From DATGQT01 sp033720695 (GTDB taxonomy: Bacteria > Bacteroidota > Rhodothermia > Rhodothermales > Rubricoccaceae): a DNA stretch of 20,598 nucleotides. Below, piece after piece: positions 8,229-15,531 of this stretch. Location: NCBI GenBank assembly GCA_033720695.1, contig JAWWCA010000034.1, positions 1-20,598 on the forward strand, written 5' to 3'. The notes under the pieces are model-generated. The model had not been told where the DNA came from. It searched no databases and was given only the letters and a program-made list of their open reading frames with translations. Numbering within the stretch: the first letter of the stretch is position 1; each line of letters starts with the position of its first letter. Made by a program: the position numbers and the translations under genes.

Positions 8229-8345
8229 CCCACCGCAGCACGCCGACGCCGGGCTGCACCGCCTTGCCTGTCTCGGCCTCGGCGTCTACTTTGCCATCAT
8301 CGACGGCCACACTGCCCGGCGCGGGTGAGTGGCTTCATGTTAGAC
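8223..8345 (+). other. candidate attC recombination site
   Basis: GCCTAAC (8223-8229, RYYYAAC type) overlaps the DUF4304 stop, and GTTAGAC (8339-8345, GTTRRRY type) lies 123 bp away counted end to end, within the size range of long attC sites. The arms are symmetric: 17 bases inside each box, CGCCGGGC at about 8248-8255 pairs perfectly with GCCCGGCG at about 8313-8320. The first box is exactly complementary to the left boundary TTAGGC, as expected if the segment once circularised. The L boxes pair only partly. No integrase gene is in the window. Confidence 0.45.
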
Positions 8346-8389
8346 CTGTGAGGTGAACGGCCACAGCGCTGAGTGGGAATCAGCGGCCT

Positions 8390-9031
8390 ATGTACGATCT
8401 CCCCTACCACAAGGAGCGCGATCCCGCCGTGATCGCCGCGTTCGTCCGAGAGCACCCGTTCGCGTTCCTGATCGGATGCGGCGCGGACGGCGGCCCCGTT
8501 GCCACGCAGGTGCCCGTGTTCATGGAAGAGCGGGACGGCCGGACCCGGCTCCGAGGCCACCTCATGCGAGGCACCGACCACCACAAGGCGTTCGTGCAGA
8601 ACGAGCGCGTCCTCGTGGTCTTCTCGGGCGCCCACGCCTACGTCAGCGGCACCTGGTACAGGGACCCGCAGACGCCCTCGACGTGGAACTACATGAGCGT
8701 CCACGCCCGGGGCACCATCCGCTTCCTCGATGCCGCCGCCCTCGAGGACATGCTCCGGGAGCTCACCCTCTACTTCGAGGACGGCGACGCCGCGTCGCCC
8801 ACCGTGTACGACAACCTGCCCTCGCGCCTGACGGCGAGGCTCGTCCGGCAGATCGTGGCCTTCGAGGTCGAGGTGACCGATCTGGACACCACGTTCAAGC
8901 TGAGTCAGGACCGCGACTTGGAGAGCTACCGCTCGATCATCGAACGGCTCAAGGGGCGCGGAGAGAACGGCGCCACGATTGCGGCCGAGATGGAAAAGAG
9001 GCTACGGGACGTGTTCCCTGAGGACGGGTAG
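8390..9031 (+). CDS. PaiB-type FMN-binding protein (FMN_bind_2 family)
   Basis: This 213-residue protein starts MYDLPYHKERD, the usual N-terminus of PaiB-family proteins, and continues with the split-barrel FMN-binding region (F-A-F-L-I-G, then T-Q-V-P-V-F, then H-L-M-R-G-T-D-H-H-K). H-A-Y-V-S-G-T-W-Y near residue 82 and W-N-Y near 98 follow. In Bacillus, PaiB is described as a negative regulator of protease synthesis and sporulation; in other bacteria it is often called a transcriptional regulator with little proof. Length is normal. No PaiA acetyltransferase gene is adjacent. It follows the candidate attC by 44 bp, and its stop codon sits in the loop of a strong hairpin. Confidence 0.9.
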   Translation: MYDLPYHKERDPAVIAAFVREHPFAFLIGCGADGGPVATQVPVFMEERDGRTRLRGHLMRGTDHHKAFVQNERVLVVFSGAHAYVSGTWYRDPQTPSTWNYMSVHARGTIRFLDAAALEDMLRELTLYFEDGDAASPTVYDNLPSRLTARLVRQIVAFEVEVTDLDTTFKLSQDRDLESYRSIIERLKGRGENGATIAAEMEKRLRDVFPEDG

Positions 9032-9045
9032 CCCCGTCCTCAGGG
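9016..9045 (+). terminator. strong hairpin spanning the PaiB stop codon
   Basis: CCCTGAGGACGGG (9016-9028) and CCCGTCCTCAGGG (9033-9045) form a perfect 13-bp stem with a four-base TAGC loop that contains the TAG stop. No T-run follows, so it may act as a bidirectional or factor-aided terminator, or protect the 3' end. Confidence 0.55.
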
Positions 9046-9187
9046 CACGGCCAGCCATCCCGGGCGCCCCTCTCGGGTCGAGCGGGCGCCCGCCCGGCGT
9101 CGAGGCGCCGGATGCAATGTGCCGGTGGCTCGGCCCGTTTCGATGCCGTCCCCTCTCGCGCCCTTCCGACCCGATGTCCCTCGACCC

Positions 9188-9637
9188 ATGCGCGCCCGAA
9201 GCCTGAGCGTCGTCCCGCTGATCGCCCTCGTCGCAGGGGCTCTCGCGGGGTCGGCCGGGGCACAGGCGCCGCTCCCGCTGCCGGTCTCGGCCGACTCCGT
9301 CGCCGCCTGCCGGGCCCAGTGCGAGTGGATCGCGTGCGGCGAGTCCCCGCCGGAGCCCGTCGTCGGCACCGACTCCCTCGGCGCCCTCCTCGCCCCGGCC
9401 GCGTACCCCTCCGACGGGGACGGCACCGAGGGCCGCGTGATCGTCCGGTTCATCGTCCGGGCCGACGGGACCACCGACGCGGTCGAGGTCGCCCGGGGCC
9501 TCACCCCCGCGCTCGACTCGGCGGCCGTCCGGTTGGTCCGGCCGCTCGCGTGGCGGCCGGCCCGGCAGCCGTGCTGGGGGCCTGCGGTGGAGGCGCGGTT
9601 CGCGCTCCCCGTCACCTTCCGCCGGCCGAGGCCGTAG
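9188..9637 (+). CDS. periplasmic TonB C-terminal-domain protein
   Basis: The ATG at 9188 gives 149 residues. A type-I signal peptide ends near G-A-Q-A (residues 23-26). A short Cys-containing region (C-R-A-Q-C-E-W-I-A-C) follows, then a TonB-C fold (G-R-V-I-V-R-F-I-V-R-A-D-G-T near residue 80, W-R-P-A-R near 125, V-T-F-R at the end). Classic TonB has an N-terminal membrane anchor and a Pro-rich spanner, and both are missing here. It is therefore probably a secreted TonB-C domain protein, not the energy transducer for outer-membrane receptors. A longer in-frame start at 9119 would spoil the signal peptide. No TonB-dependent receptor or ExbBD is in the window. Confidence 0.78.
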   Translation: MRARSLSVVPLIALVAGALAGSAGAQAPLPLPVSADSVAACRAQCEWIACGESPPEPVVGTDSLGALLAPAAYPSDGDGTEGRVIVRFIVRADGTTDAVEVARGLTPALDSAAVRLVRPLAWRPARQPCWGPAVEARFALPVTFRRPRP

Positions 9638-9730
9638 CCCAGGAGCGTCCCCTCGCCGCACCGCCCCCCGTCTGCGGACATCATGCGCGGGCCTCGACCC
9701 GCGCCGACGCCTCCCCTCCGGGCCTCCCGC

Positions 9731-10198
9731 TCATCGGTTCTCGCCGAGGAGGGTGCCGCGGCAGGCGGGGGCGCCGCAGCGGCAGGGGTACTCCCGCGCC
9801 AGTGCCGCCGTGTGCGGCTCCTCGGCCACGAGGTGGTAGTCCATCGTGAGCTCCTCGCCCGGCGCGAGGTCGCGGACGGCGTCGACGTAGACGTGGCCGT
9901 CTTCCCAGACGGACTCGCAGTTGGGGTCGCACGAGTGGTTGATCCACCGCGAGAGGTTGCCCCCGCGCGCGCCGTCGATCACCGTGTCCTCGTCGAGGAC
10001 GAAGAGGAAGGTGTGGTGGGGCACGCCCTCCTCGACGGGGTAGCGGCGGTCGCCCTCCGCGTGCGAGATGTGCTCGCCCCGGTACTCGATCAGGCGGGTG
10101 CCGGCCGGGATGGGCCCCGTCGCGTAGACGCCTTTGCCATGGATGCCCGAGCGGCGGACCTCCAGGCTGCGGCGGGTGCGGGGATCGGGGCGGGGCAT
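9731..10198 (-). CDS. SET-domain protein (putative protein-lysine methyltransferase)
   Basis: This 155-residue protein is nearly only a SET domain. G-I-H-G-K-G-V-Y-A (residues 18-26) is the SAM-binding start. N-H-S-C-D-P-N-C (87-94) is the pseudoknot motif, and G-E-E-L-T-M-D-Y-H (114-122) carries the catalytic-type tyrosine. C-R-C-G-A-P-A-C (139-146) is a post-SET zinc motif, completed by the Cys of N-H-S-C. All key residues look intact, so an active SAM-dependent lysine methyltransferase is likely; its target is unknown. Such stand-alone SET proteins occur in scattered bacteria and resemble eukaryotic ones. It lies 39 bp downstream of rnhA on the same strand and is probably co-transcribed. 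Confidence 0.9.
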   Translation of the reverse strand: MPRPDPRTRRSLEVRRSGIHGKGVYATGPIPAGTRLIEYRGEHISHAEGDRRYPVEEGVPHHTFLFVLDEDTVIDGARGGNLSRWINHSCDPNCESVWEDGHVYVDAVRDLAPGEELTMDYHLVAEEPHTAALAREYPCRCGAPACRGTLLGENR

Positions 10199-10237
10199 GG
10201 CGGAGGGCCGCCGAGCAGGAGGGGCCGCCCGGCGGCG

Positions 10238-10696
10238 CTAGGAGCCAACGCGGGCCTCGCGCCCTTCGTTCAGCGCGGCCACGGCGAGGCCGTCCACGCG
10301 GTTGTTGAGGGCGTCGTCGGCGTGGCCCTTGACCTTGACGAAGCGGACGTCGTGGCGGGCGGTGAGGGCGAGGAGGCGCTCCCAGAGGTCCCGGTTCTTG
10401 ACCGGCTTCTTGTCGGCCGTCGTCCAGCCCCGGCGCTGCCAGCCGTCGATCCAGCCCTCGTTGAAGGCGTTCGCGATGTAGGCGCTGTCGGTGTGGACGG
10501 CGGCGGCGACGGGCTCGGTGAGCGCGGCGAGGGCCTCGACCACGGCCGTCAGCTCCATCCGGTTGTTCGTCGTGTCCTCGGCGTGGCCGGTGAGCACGCG
10601 CTCGCGGGCGCCGTAGCGCAGGAGCGCCGCCCAGCCGCCGGGGCCGGGGTTGCCGCTGCACGCGCCGTCGGTGTAGATGGTGACGTGCTTCTTGAT
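10238..10696 (-). CDS. rnhA: ribonuclease HI
   Basis: RNase HI cuts the RNA strand of RNA-DNA hybrids in the cytoplasm, for example at Okazaki primers and R-loops. Counted from the codon at 10696, catalytic residues fall at D10 (Y-T-D-G-A-C-S-G-N-P-G-P-G-G), E48 (N-N-R-M-E-L), D70 (H-T-D-S-A-Y) and D135, with H125 in K-G-H. This is almost exactly E. coli numbering, and the length of 152 matches. However, the codon at the position of Met1 is ATC. The only standard in-frame starts are ATG 10825 and two nearby GTGs, which would add about 43 Arg-rich residues and leave only 11 bp to the divergent obgE start. Domain identity is certain; the start is not. Confidence 0.93.
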   Translation of the reverse strand: MKKHVTIYTDGACSGNPGPGGWAALLRYGARERVLTGHAEDTTNNRMELTAVVEALAALTEPVAAAVHTDSAYIANAFNEGWIDGWQRRGWTTADKKPVKNRDLWERLLALTARHDVRFVKVKGHADDALNNRVDGLAVAALNEGREARVGS

Positions 10697-10836
10697 GGAA
10701 CGGTGCGGAAGACGTGGGGAAGGCCGGGTTCGCGAGAAGCTACCTGCGGCGGGGCGCCGCCGGGACGATCTTTCGCGAACGCCGGACGCCGCCCGGCGAT
10801 TCACGCACCACACCGCCAGCAGCACGCCACACGCCC

Positions 10837-11847
10837 ATGAAGTTTGTCGACTACGTCACAGTCTCGGTCCGCAGCGGGAAGGGGGGCGCCGGCTCGGCCC
10901 ACTTCCGACGGGCCAAGTACGAGCCGAAGGGCGGGCCCGACGGCGGCGACGGCGGGGCCGGCGGCTCCGTCCTCCTCGAAGGCGACGCCGGGCTCTACAC
11001 CCTCCTCGACCTCCGCTACAACCGCCACCACTTCGCCCCGAACGGGGAGCCGGGCAAGAGCGCCACCAAGACCGGCAAGAGCGGCGGCGACGTCGTCCTC
11101 CGGGTCCCCCTCGGGACGGTCGCCCGCGACGCCGAGACCGGCGAGGTGCTGGGCGAGATCACCGAGGCCGGCGAGCGCGTCGTCCTCGCGCAGGGGGGGC
11201 GCGGCGGCCTCGGCAACACCCACTTCAAGAGCGCCACGAACCAGGCGCCGCGCTACGCGCAGCCCGGCGAGCCGGGCGAGGAGCGCGACGTCGTCCTCGA
11301 GCTCAAGCTGCTCGCCGACGTCGGCCTCGTCGGCCTCCCGAACGCGGGCAAGAGCACGCTCGTCAGCGCCCTCTCGGCGGCCAAGCCCAAGATCGCCGAC
11401 TACCCCTTCACGACGCTCGAGCCCAACCTCGGCATGGTCTACCTCGGCGACTGGCGCTCGTTCGTCATGGCCGACATCCCCGGCCTCATCGAGGGCGCCA
11501 GCGAGGGGAAGGGGCTGGGCCACCGCTTCCTCAAGCACGTCGAGCGCAACGCCGTCCTCCTCTTCGTCGTCCCCGCCGACGCCGACGCGCCCGGCGCGCA
11601 GTACGAGACGCTCCTCGGCGAGCTGGAGGCGTTCAGCCCCGACCTCCTCGACAAGCCCCGCCTCGTGGCCCTCTCCAAGACCGACCTCGTCCCGCCCGAC
11701 CTCCTCGACGCGTGGGTGGCCGAGGCCCGCGCCCAGTTCCCGGACGGTGTCGAGGTGCTGCCGATCTCGGCCGTGGCGCACCAGGGGCTCGACCGGCTCA
11801 AGGAGGCGCTCTGGCGCGAGGTGCAGGGGGCGAGGGAGGAGGCGTAA
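10837..11847 (+). CDS. obgE: GTPase Obg (ObgE/CgtA)
   Basis: This 336-residue protein is an essential ribosome-associated GTPase with roles in large-subunit assembly and stringent response. The N-terminal Gly-rich Obg fold covers residues 1-158 (F-V-D-Y-V-T-V, then G-G-P-D-G-G-D-G-G-A-G-G). The G domain follows, with a G1 loop G-L-P-N-A-G-K-S at 166-173, switch regions F-T-T-L-E-P-N-L-G, G3 D-I-P-G at 213-216, G4 S-K-T-D near 280 and I-S-A in G5. The C-terminal OCT domain found in some Obg proteins is absent. The ATG at 10837 begins the conserved fold; the frame upstream is a shadow. It is followed 45 bp later by dprA. Confidence 0.96.
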   Translation: MKFVDYVTVSVRSGKGGAGSAHFRRAKYEPKGGPDGGDGGAGGSVLLEGDAGLYTLLDLRYNRHHFAPNGEPGKSATKTGKSGGDVVLRVPLGTVARDAETGEVLGEITEAGERVVLAQGGRGGLGNTHFKSATNQAPRYAQPGEPGEERDVVLELKLLADVGLVGLPNAGKSTLVSALSAAKPKIADYPFTTLEPNLGMVYLGDWRSFVMADIPGLIEGASEGKGLGHRFLKHVERNAVLLFVVPADADAPGAQYETLLGELEAFSPDLLDKPRLVALSKTDLVPPDLLDAWVAEARAQFPDGVEVLPISAVAHQGLDRLKEALWREVQGAREEA

Positions 11848-11892
11848 CGCCGCCCGTCCGTATCCTGCGCCGAGCTTCCTCTGTGCGTTCCC

Positions 11893-13041
11893 ATGCCATT
11901 GTTTTCGAACGAGGCGCCGTCCGTGGCCCCGGCCGACCCCGAGGAGCAGCGGGCGCTCGTCGCCCTCTCGCTGGTGCCGGGCGTGGGGCCGGGCCGGCTG
12001 CGCGCGCTCCTCGCCCGGTTCGGCTCGGCGACGGCGGTGCGCCGGGCCTCGCCCCGCCAGCTCGCCGCGGCCAACGGCGTGGGGCGCCAGACGGCCGAGG
12101 CCGTGGCCGCCTTCCGCGACGAGGCCGAGGTGGACCGGCAGTTCCGCCGCGCCGCCGACGTGGGGGCCGCGCTCGTCACGCTCCACGACCCCCGCTACCC
12201 GGCCCTCCTCCGGCGCATCTACGACCCGCCGCCGCTCCTCTGGGTGCGCGGGCGGCTCGGACCCGAGGACGAGCGCGCCGTCGCCGTCGTGGGCACGCGC
12301 AAGGCGACGGCCTACGGGAAGCGGGCGGCCGAGCACCTCGCGGGTGACCTCGCGGGCCGCGGCCTCACCGTCGTCAGCGGCCTCGCCTACGGCATCGACG
12401 GGGCGGCGCACCGGGCGGCCCTCGCGGCGGGCGGGCGCACCGTCGCCGTCCTCGGCTCGGGCGTGGACCGCATCTACCCCTCGCGCCACGGCGGCCTCGT
12501 CCGCCAGATCCTCGACGGCGAGGCCGGCGCCGTCGTCTCCGAGTTCCCCCTCGGCGCCGAGCCCGACGCCGGCAACTTCCCCCGCCGGAACCGGATCATC
12601 TCGGGCCTCTCCCTCGGCACGCTCGTCGTGGAGGCGCGGGAGACCGGCGGCGCCCTCATCACGGCGATGATGGCGCTGGAGCAGAACCGCGAGGTGTGGG
12701 CCGTGCCCGCGCCGCTGTTCTCCGAGATGGAGGGGACGAACCGGCTCGTCCGCCGCGGCTACGCCGCGCTCGTGACGCGGGTGGACGAGGTGCTGGAGGA
12801 CCTCGAACACGTGCTCGGGCCGGTCGCGCCAGGCGCGGCGGCGGCGACGGCGGTGGAGGCGCCGGACCTCAACCGCGTCGAGGCCCGGCTGTACGAGGCG
12901 CTTGGCCCCGAGCCCGTGCCCCTCGACACGCTCTGCGCCGACACCGGCCTCGACGCGCCGACGGCGCTCGTGTACCTCCTGAACCTGGAGTTCCGCGGCC
13001 TCGTCCGCCAGCTCGCCGGCAAGCAGTTCTTCCGCGCCTGA
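11893..13041 (+). CDS. dprA: DNA-processing protein DprA
   Basis: DprA protects incoming single-stranded DNA during natural transformation and loads RecA. The product has 382 residues. A helix-hairpin-helix-like N-terminal part (V-P-G-V-G-P-G-R-L near residue 29) precedes the Rossmann-fold core: V-V-G-T-R-K-A-T-A-Y-G near 135, S-G-L-A-Y-G-I-D-G-A-A-H near 162, P-R-R-N-R-I-I-S-G-L-S near 234, and E-T-G-G-A-L-I-T-A near 253. A winged-helix (DML1-type) C-terminus ends near residue 380. Length and order are normal. The ATG at 11893 has no Shine-Dalgarno; a TATCCT box lies about 30 bp upstream. The gene alone does not show competence, but it is consistent with DNA uptake. Confidence 0.96.
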   Translation: MPLFSNEAPSVAPADPEEQRALVALSLVPGVGPGRLRALLARFGSATAVRRASPRQLAAANGVGRQTAEAVAAFRDEAEVDRQFRRAADVGAALVTLHDPRYPALLRRIYDPPPLLWVRGRLGPEDERAVAVVGTRKATAYGKRAAEHLAGDLAGRGLTVVSGLAYGIDGAAHRAALAAGGRTVAVLGSGVDRIYPSRHGGLVRQILDGEAGAVVSEFPLGAEPDAGNFPRRNRIISGLSLGTLVVEARETGGALITAMMALEQNREVWAVPAPLFSEMEGTNRLVRRGYAALVTRVDEVLEDLEHVLGPVAPGAAAATAVEAPDLNRVEARLYEALGPEPVPLDTLCADTGLDAPTALVYLLNLEFRGLVRQLAGKQFFRA

Positions 13042-13129
13042 CGCCCAGCGGCCGTCGCCCCTCGCCGGACCTTCTTTCAGGCCCTGGCGTTGGGTATTGC
13101 CCCCTCTCTCGCCACCCCGTCCTCACGCT

Positions 13130-14260
13130 GTGATCCAGGTCGCCAAGCTGGTCCTGCTCGTCCTCGCAGGCTTCCTGGTCCTGATCACGGTGCTGCCGCT
13201 CCTCCGGGCCCCCTTCTGGTGGATCCGCATCTGGGACTTCCCCCGCGCCCAGATCGCCGTGGCCATGCTCGGGGTGCTGGCGCTCTACGGCCTCGTCAAC
13301 CTCGGGCTGACCGAGGCGCGGCCGGTCGAGTGGGTCGTCTTCGTCCTCCTCGGCCTCGGCGTGGGGATCCAGGGCGTCCGGATGTGGCCCTACACCCCGC
13401 TCGCCGCCCAGCAGACCGTCGGCGCGTCGGACGGCGTCCCGGACGACCGGAGGTTCCGGCTCGTGATCTCGAACGTGCTGATGGAGAACCGGGCCTTCGA
13501 CCGCTGGGAGCGCGTCGTGCGCGCCGCCGAGCCGGACGTGATCGCGGCCGTGGAGACGGACGCGTGGTGGGCCGAGCAGATGCGCGCCCTCCACGACGAC
13601 TACCCGCACCGGATCGAGCAGCCCCAGGACGACACCTACGGCATGGTGGTCTACTCCCGCTTCCCCCTCGTGGACACCGAGGTGAAGCACCTCACCGAGC
13701 CGACGGTGCCGAGCGTGTTCACGCGGGCCCGGCTGCCCAGCGGCGACACCGTCCAGTTCGTCTTCCTCCACCCGCGGCCGCCGCGGCCCGACATTCAGCA
13801 GAACTCGACCTGGCGCGACGCCGAGCTCGTCCTCGCGGCGCACGCCATCGAAGACCTCCAGCCGCCTATCGTCGTCGGGGGTGACCTCAACGACGTGGCG
13901 TGGAGCCGCACGACGCGGCTGTTCCAGGAGCTCTCCGGGCTGCTCGACCCCCGGATCGGACGCGGCCTCTTCGCCACCTTCCACGCCGACCACTGGTACC
14001 TCCGCTACCCGCTCGACCACGTCTTCCACTCCGACGACCTCACCCTCGTCGACCTCCAGCGCCTCGAGAGCATCGGCGGCGACCATTTCCCCATCGCGGT
14101 GACGTTTGCCTACGAACCCGACCGGGAGCGGGAGCAGGCGACCCCGGAGGCCGACGCCGAGGACGAGGCGCAGGGCGCCGAGATGGTGGAGGACGCCGCC
14201 GAGGAGGCCGCCGAGGAGTCGCCCGAAGAGCGCCGGGAGCGTGAGCAGGAGGACCGGTGA
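13130..14260 (+). CDS. membrane-anchored endonuclease/exonuclease/phosphatase-family protein
   Basis: From the GTG at 13130 the product has 376 residues. Three membrane segments lie in the first 85 residues. They are followed by an EEP-fold catalytic domain with S-N-V-L-M-E-N, A-A-V-E-T-D (metal-binding Glu), Y-G-M-V-V-Y-S-R-F-P, G-G-D-L-N-D-V, Y-P-L-D-H-V-F and G-D-H-F-P-I. The motifs are intact, so a metal-dependent phosphodiesterase or phosphatase facing the periplasm is likely; its substrate is unknown. The last 48 residues are an extremely Glu-rich, presumably disordered tail. A TTG at 13097 would add 11 residues before the first membrane segment, so the GTG is preferred. A TATTGC box lies about 35 bp upstream. 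Confidence 0.87.
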   Translation: MIQVAKLVLLVLAGFLVLITVLPLLRAPFWWIRIWDFPRAQIAVAMLGVLALYGLVNLGLTEARPVEWVVFVLLGLGVGIQGVRMWPYTPLAAQQTVGASDGVPDDRRFRLVISNVLMENRAFDRWERVVRAAEPDVIAAVETDAWWAEQMRALHDDYPHRIEQPQDDTYGMVVYSRFPLVDTEVKHLTEPTVPSVFTRARLPSGDTVQFVFLHPRPPRPDIQQNSTWRDAELVLAAHAIEDLQPPIVVGGDLNDVAWSRTTRLFQELSGLLDPRIGRGLFATFHADHWYLRYPLDHVFHSDDLTLVDLQRLESIGGDHFPIAVTFAYEPDREREQATPEADAEDEAQGAEMVEDAAEEAAEESPEERREREQEDR

Positions 14261-14370
14261 CGGGAACCGGGCTGCCCCGGGATCGGGTCCTCCGGTGGGG
14301 GGTACCCTGGCCCTCGGGTCTCGACGCCCCCGCCATCCCCGACGTTCGATCCCACGGTCGCCCGATCGCC

Positions 14371-15531
14371 ATGGAGCTCAGCACCCTCCGCGCTCACTTT
14401 CCCCACACCGAGCGCCTCGCCTACCTCGACCACGCCGCCACGGGGCCGCTCTCGGGGCCCGTGATCGAGGCCGTGCACCGGTTCCTGGACGAGCGCCACC
14501 GCCTCAACCCGAACAACTACGCCGACGCGGCGCCGGTCCTGGAGCGGGGGCGGGCGCGCCTCGGCCGGCTTCTCGGGTGCGCCCCCGAGCGCGTCGCCTA
14601 CGTGCCGAGCACGTCGCACGGCCTCAACGTGCTCGCCCTCGGCTACCCGTGGCGGCCGGGCGACCGCGTGGCGGTGCCCGCCTGCGAGTTCCCCGCGAAC
14701 CGCCAGCCGTGGCTGGGCGTGCGGGAGCGCTACGGCGTCGAGGTCGACGTGGTGCCATCAGAGGGCGGGGTGGTCACCGTCGAGGCCGTCGAGGCGGCGC
14801 TGCGGCCGGAGACCCGCGTCCTCGCCGTCTCCTGGGTCCAGTTCCTCTCCGGTGCCCGCTGCGACCTCGCCGCGCTCTCGGCCCTCTGCCGCAGCCGGGG
14901 CGTCGTCCTCGCCGTGGACGCGATCCAGGGGCTCGGGGCGCTCCGCCTCGACGTGGTGCGGACGGGCGTGGACTTCCTGTCGAGCGGGGGCCAGAAGTGG
15001 ATGCTGTCGATGCAGGGGAGCGCCTTCGTCTACGTCACCGAGGCCCTCCAGGAGCGACTCCGCCCGGTGCGCGGCTGGCTCAACGGCCCCGTGGACTGGG
15101 ACGACTTCGGCGCCGTCACCGACGCCTTCCACCCCGACGCCACGCGCTACCACGTCGGCACGCCGGCGACGGCCGCCCTCGTCGCCCTCGACGCCGCGCT
15201 GGGCCTCCACTTCGACACCGGTCCGGCGTGGGTGGAGGAGCGCGTGCTCGGAAACGCCGCCCGCCTCGCCGAGGGCCTCGCCCGACTCGGCCTCGCCCGC
15301 TTCGGGTCGGACGACCCCGCCCACGCCTCCGGCATCGTCACCGTCGAGCACCCCGAGCCGGAGGCGCTCCACGCCCACCTTCTCGACTGCGACGTCCACG
15401 TCTCGCTCCGCGACCGCAAGCTCCGCTTCGCCGCCCACGCGTACAACAGCGACGACGAGCTGGACGCGGCGCTGGACGCGGTGGCGACGTTCGGGACGCT
15501 CACCCTCCCATCCGGTCAGACGGTTGCCTGA
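14371..15531 (+). CDS. class V aminotransferase-fold PLP enzyme (cysteine desulfurase-like)
   Basis: This 386-residue PLP-dependent enzyme begins MELSTLRAHFPHTERLAYLDHAATGP, the usual start of the family; the upstream in-frame start at 14257 is not needed. S-T-S-H-G-L-N near residue 80 contacts the cofactor phosphate. V-D-A-I-Q-G-L-G-A near 182 holds the Asp that pairs with the pyridine nitrogen. S-S-G-G-Q-K-W-M (205-211) supplies the Schiff-base Lys209. It resembles SufS/isopenicillin-N-epimerase-like proteins, but I cannot see the conserved Cys loop of true cysteine desulfurases, so the substrate is left open. Its last eight bases overlap the proposed start of the pseudouridine synthase gene. 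Confidence 0.88.
   Translation: MELSTLRAHFPHTERLAYLDHAATGPLSGPVIEAVHRFLDERHRLNPNNYADAAPVLERGRARLGRLLGCAPERVAYVPSTSHGLNVLALGYPWRPGDRVAVPACEFPANRQPWLGVRERYGVEVDVVPSEGGVVTVEAVEAALRPETRVLAVSWVQFLSGARCDLAALSALCRSRGVVLAVDAIQGLGALRLDVVRTGVDFLSSGGQKWMLSMQGSAFVYVTEALQERLRPVRGWLNGPVDWDDFGAVTDAFHPDATRYHVGTPATAALVALDAALGLHFDTGPAWVEERVLGNAARLAEGLARLGLARFGSDDPAHASGIVTVEHPEPEALHAHLLDCDVHVSLRDRKLRFAAHAYNSDDELDAALDAVATFGTLTLPSGQTVA

Noticed and set aside
10801..12810. Minus-strand open frame of 669 codons opposite obgE and dprA
   Set aside because: Low-complexity, Arg/Glu/Ala-rich translation opposite two strongly recognised genes; typical antisense shadow of GC-rich coding DNA.
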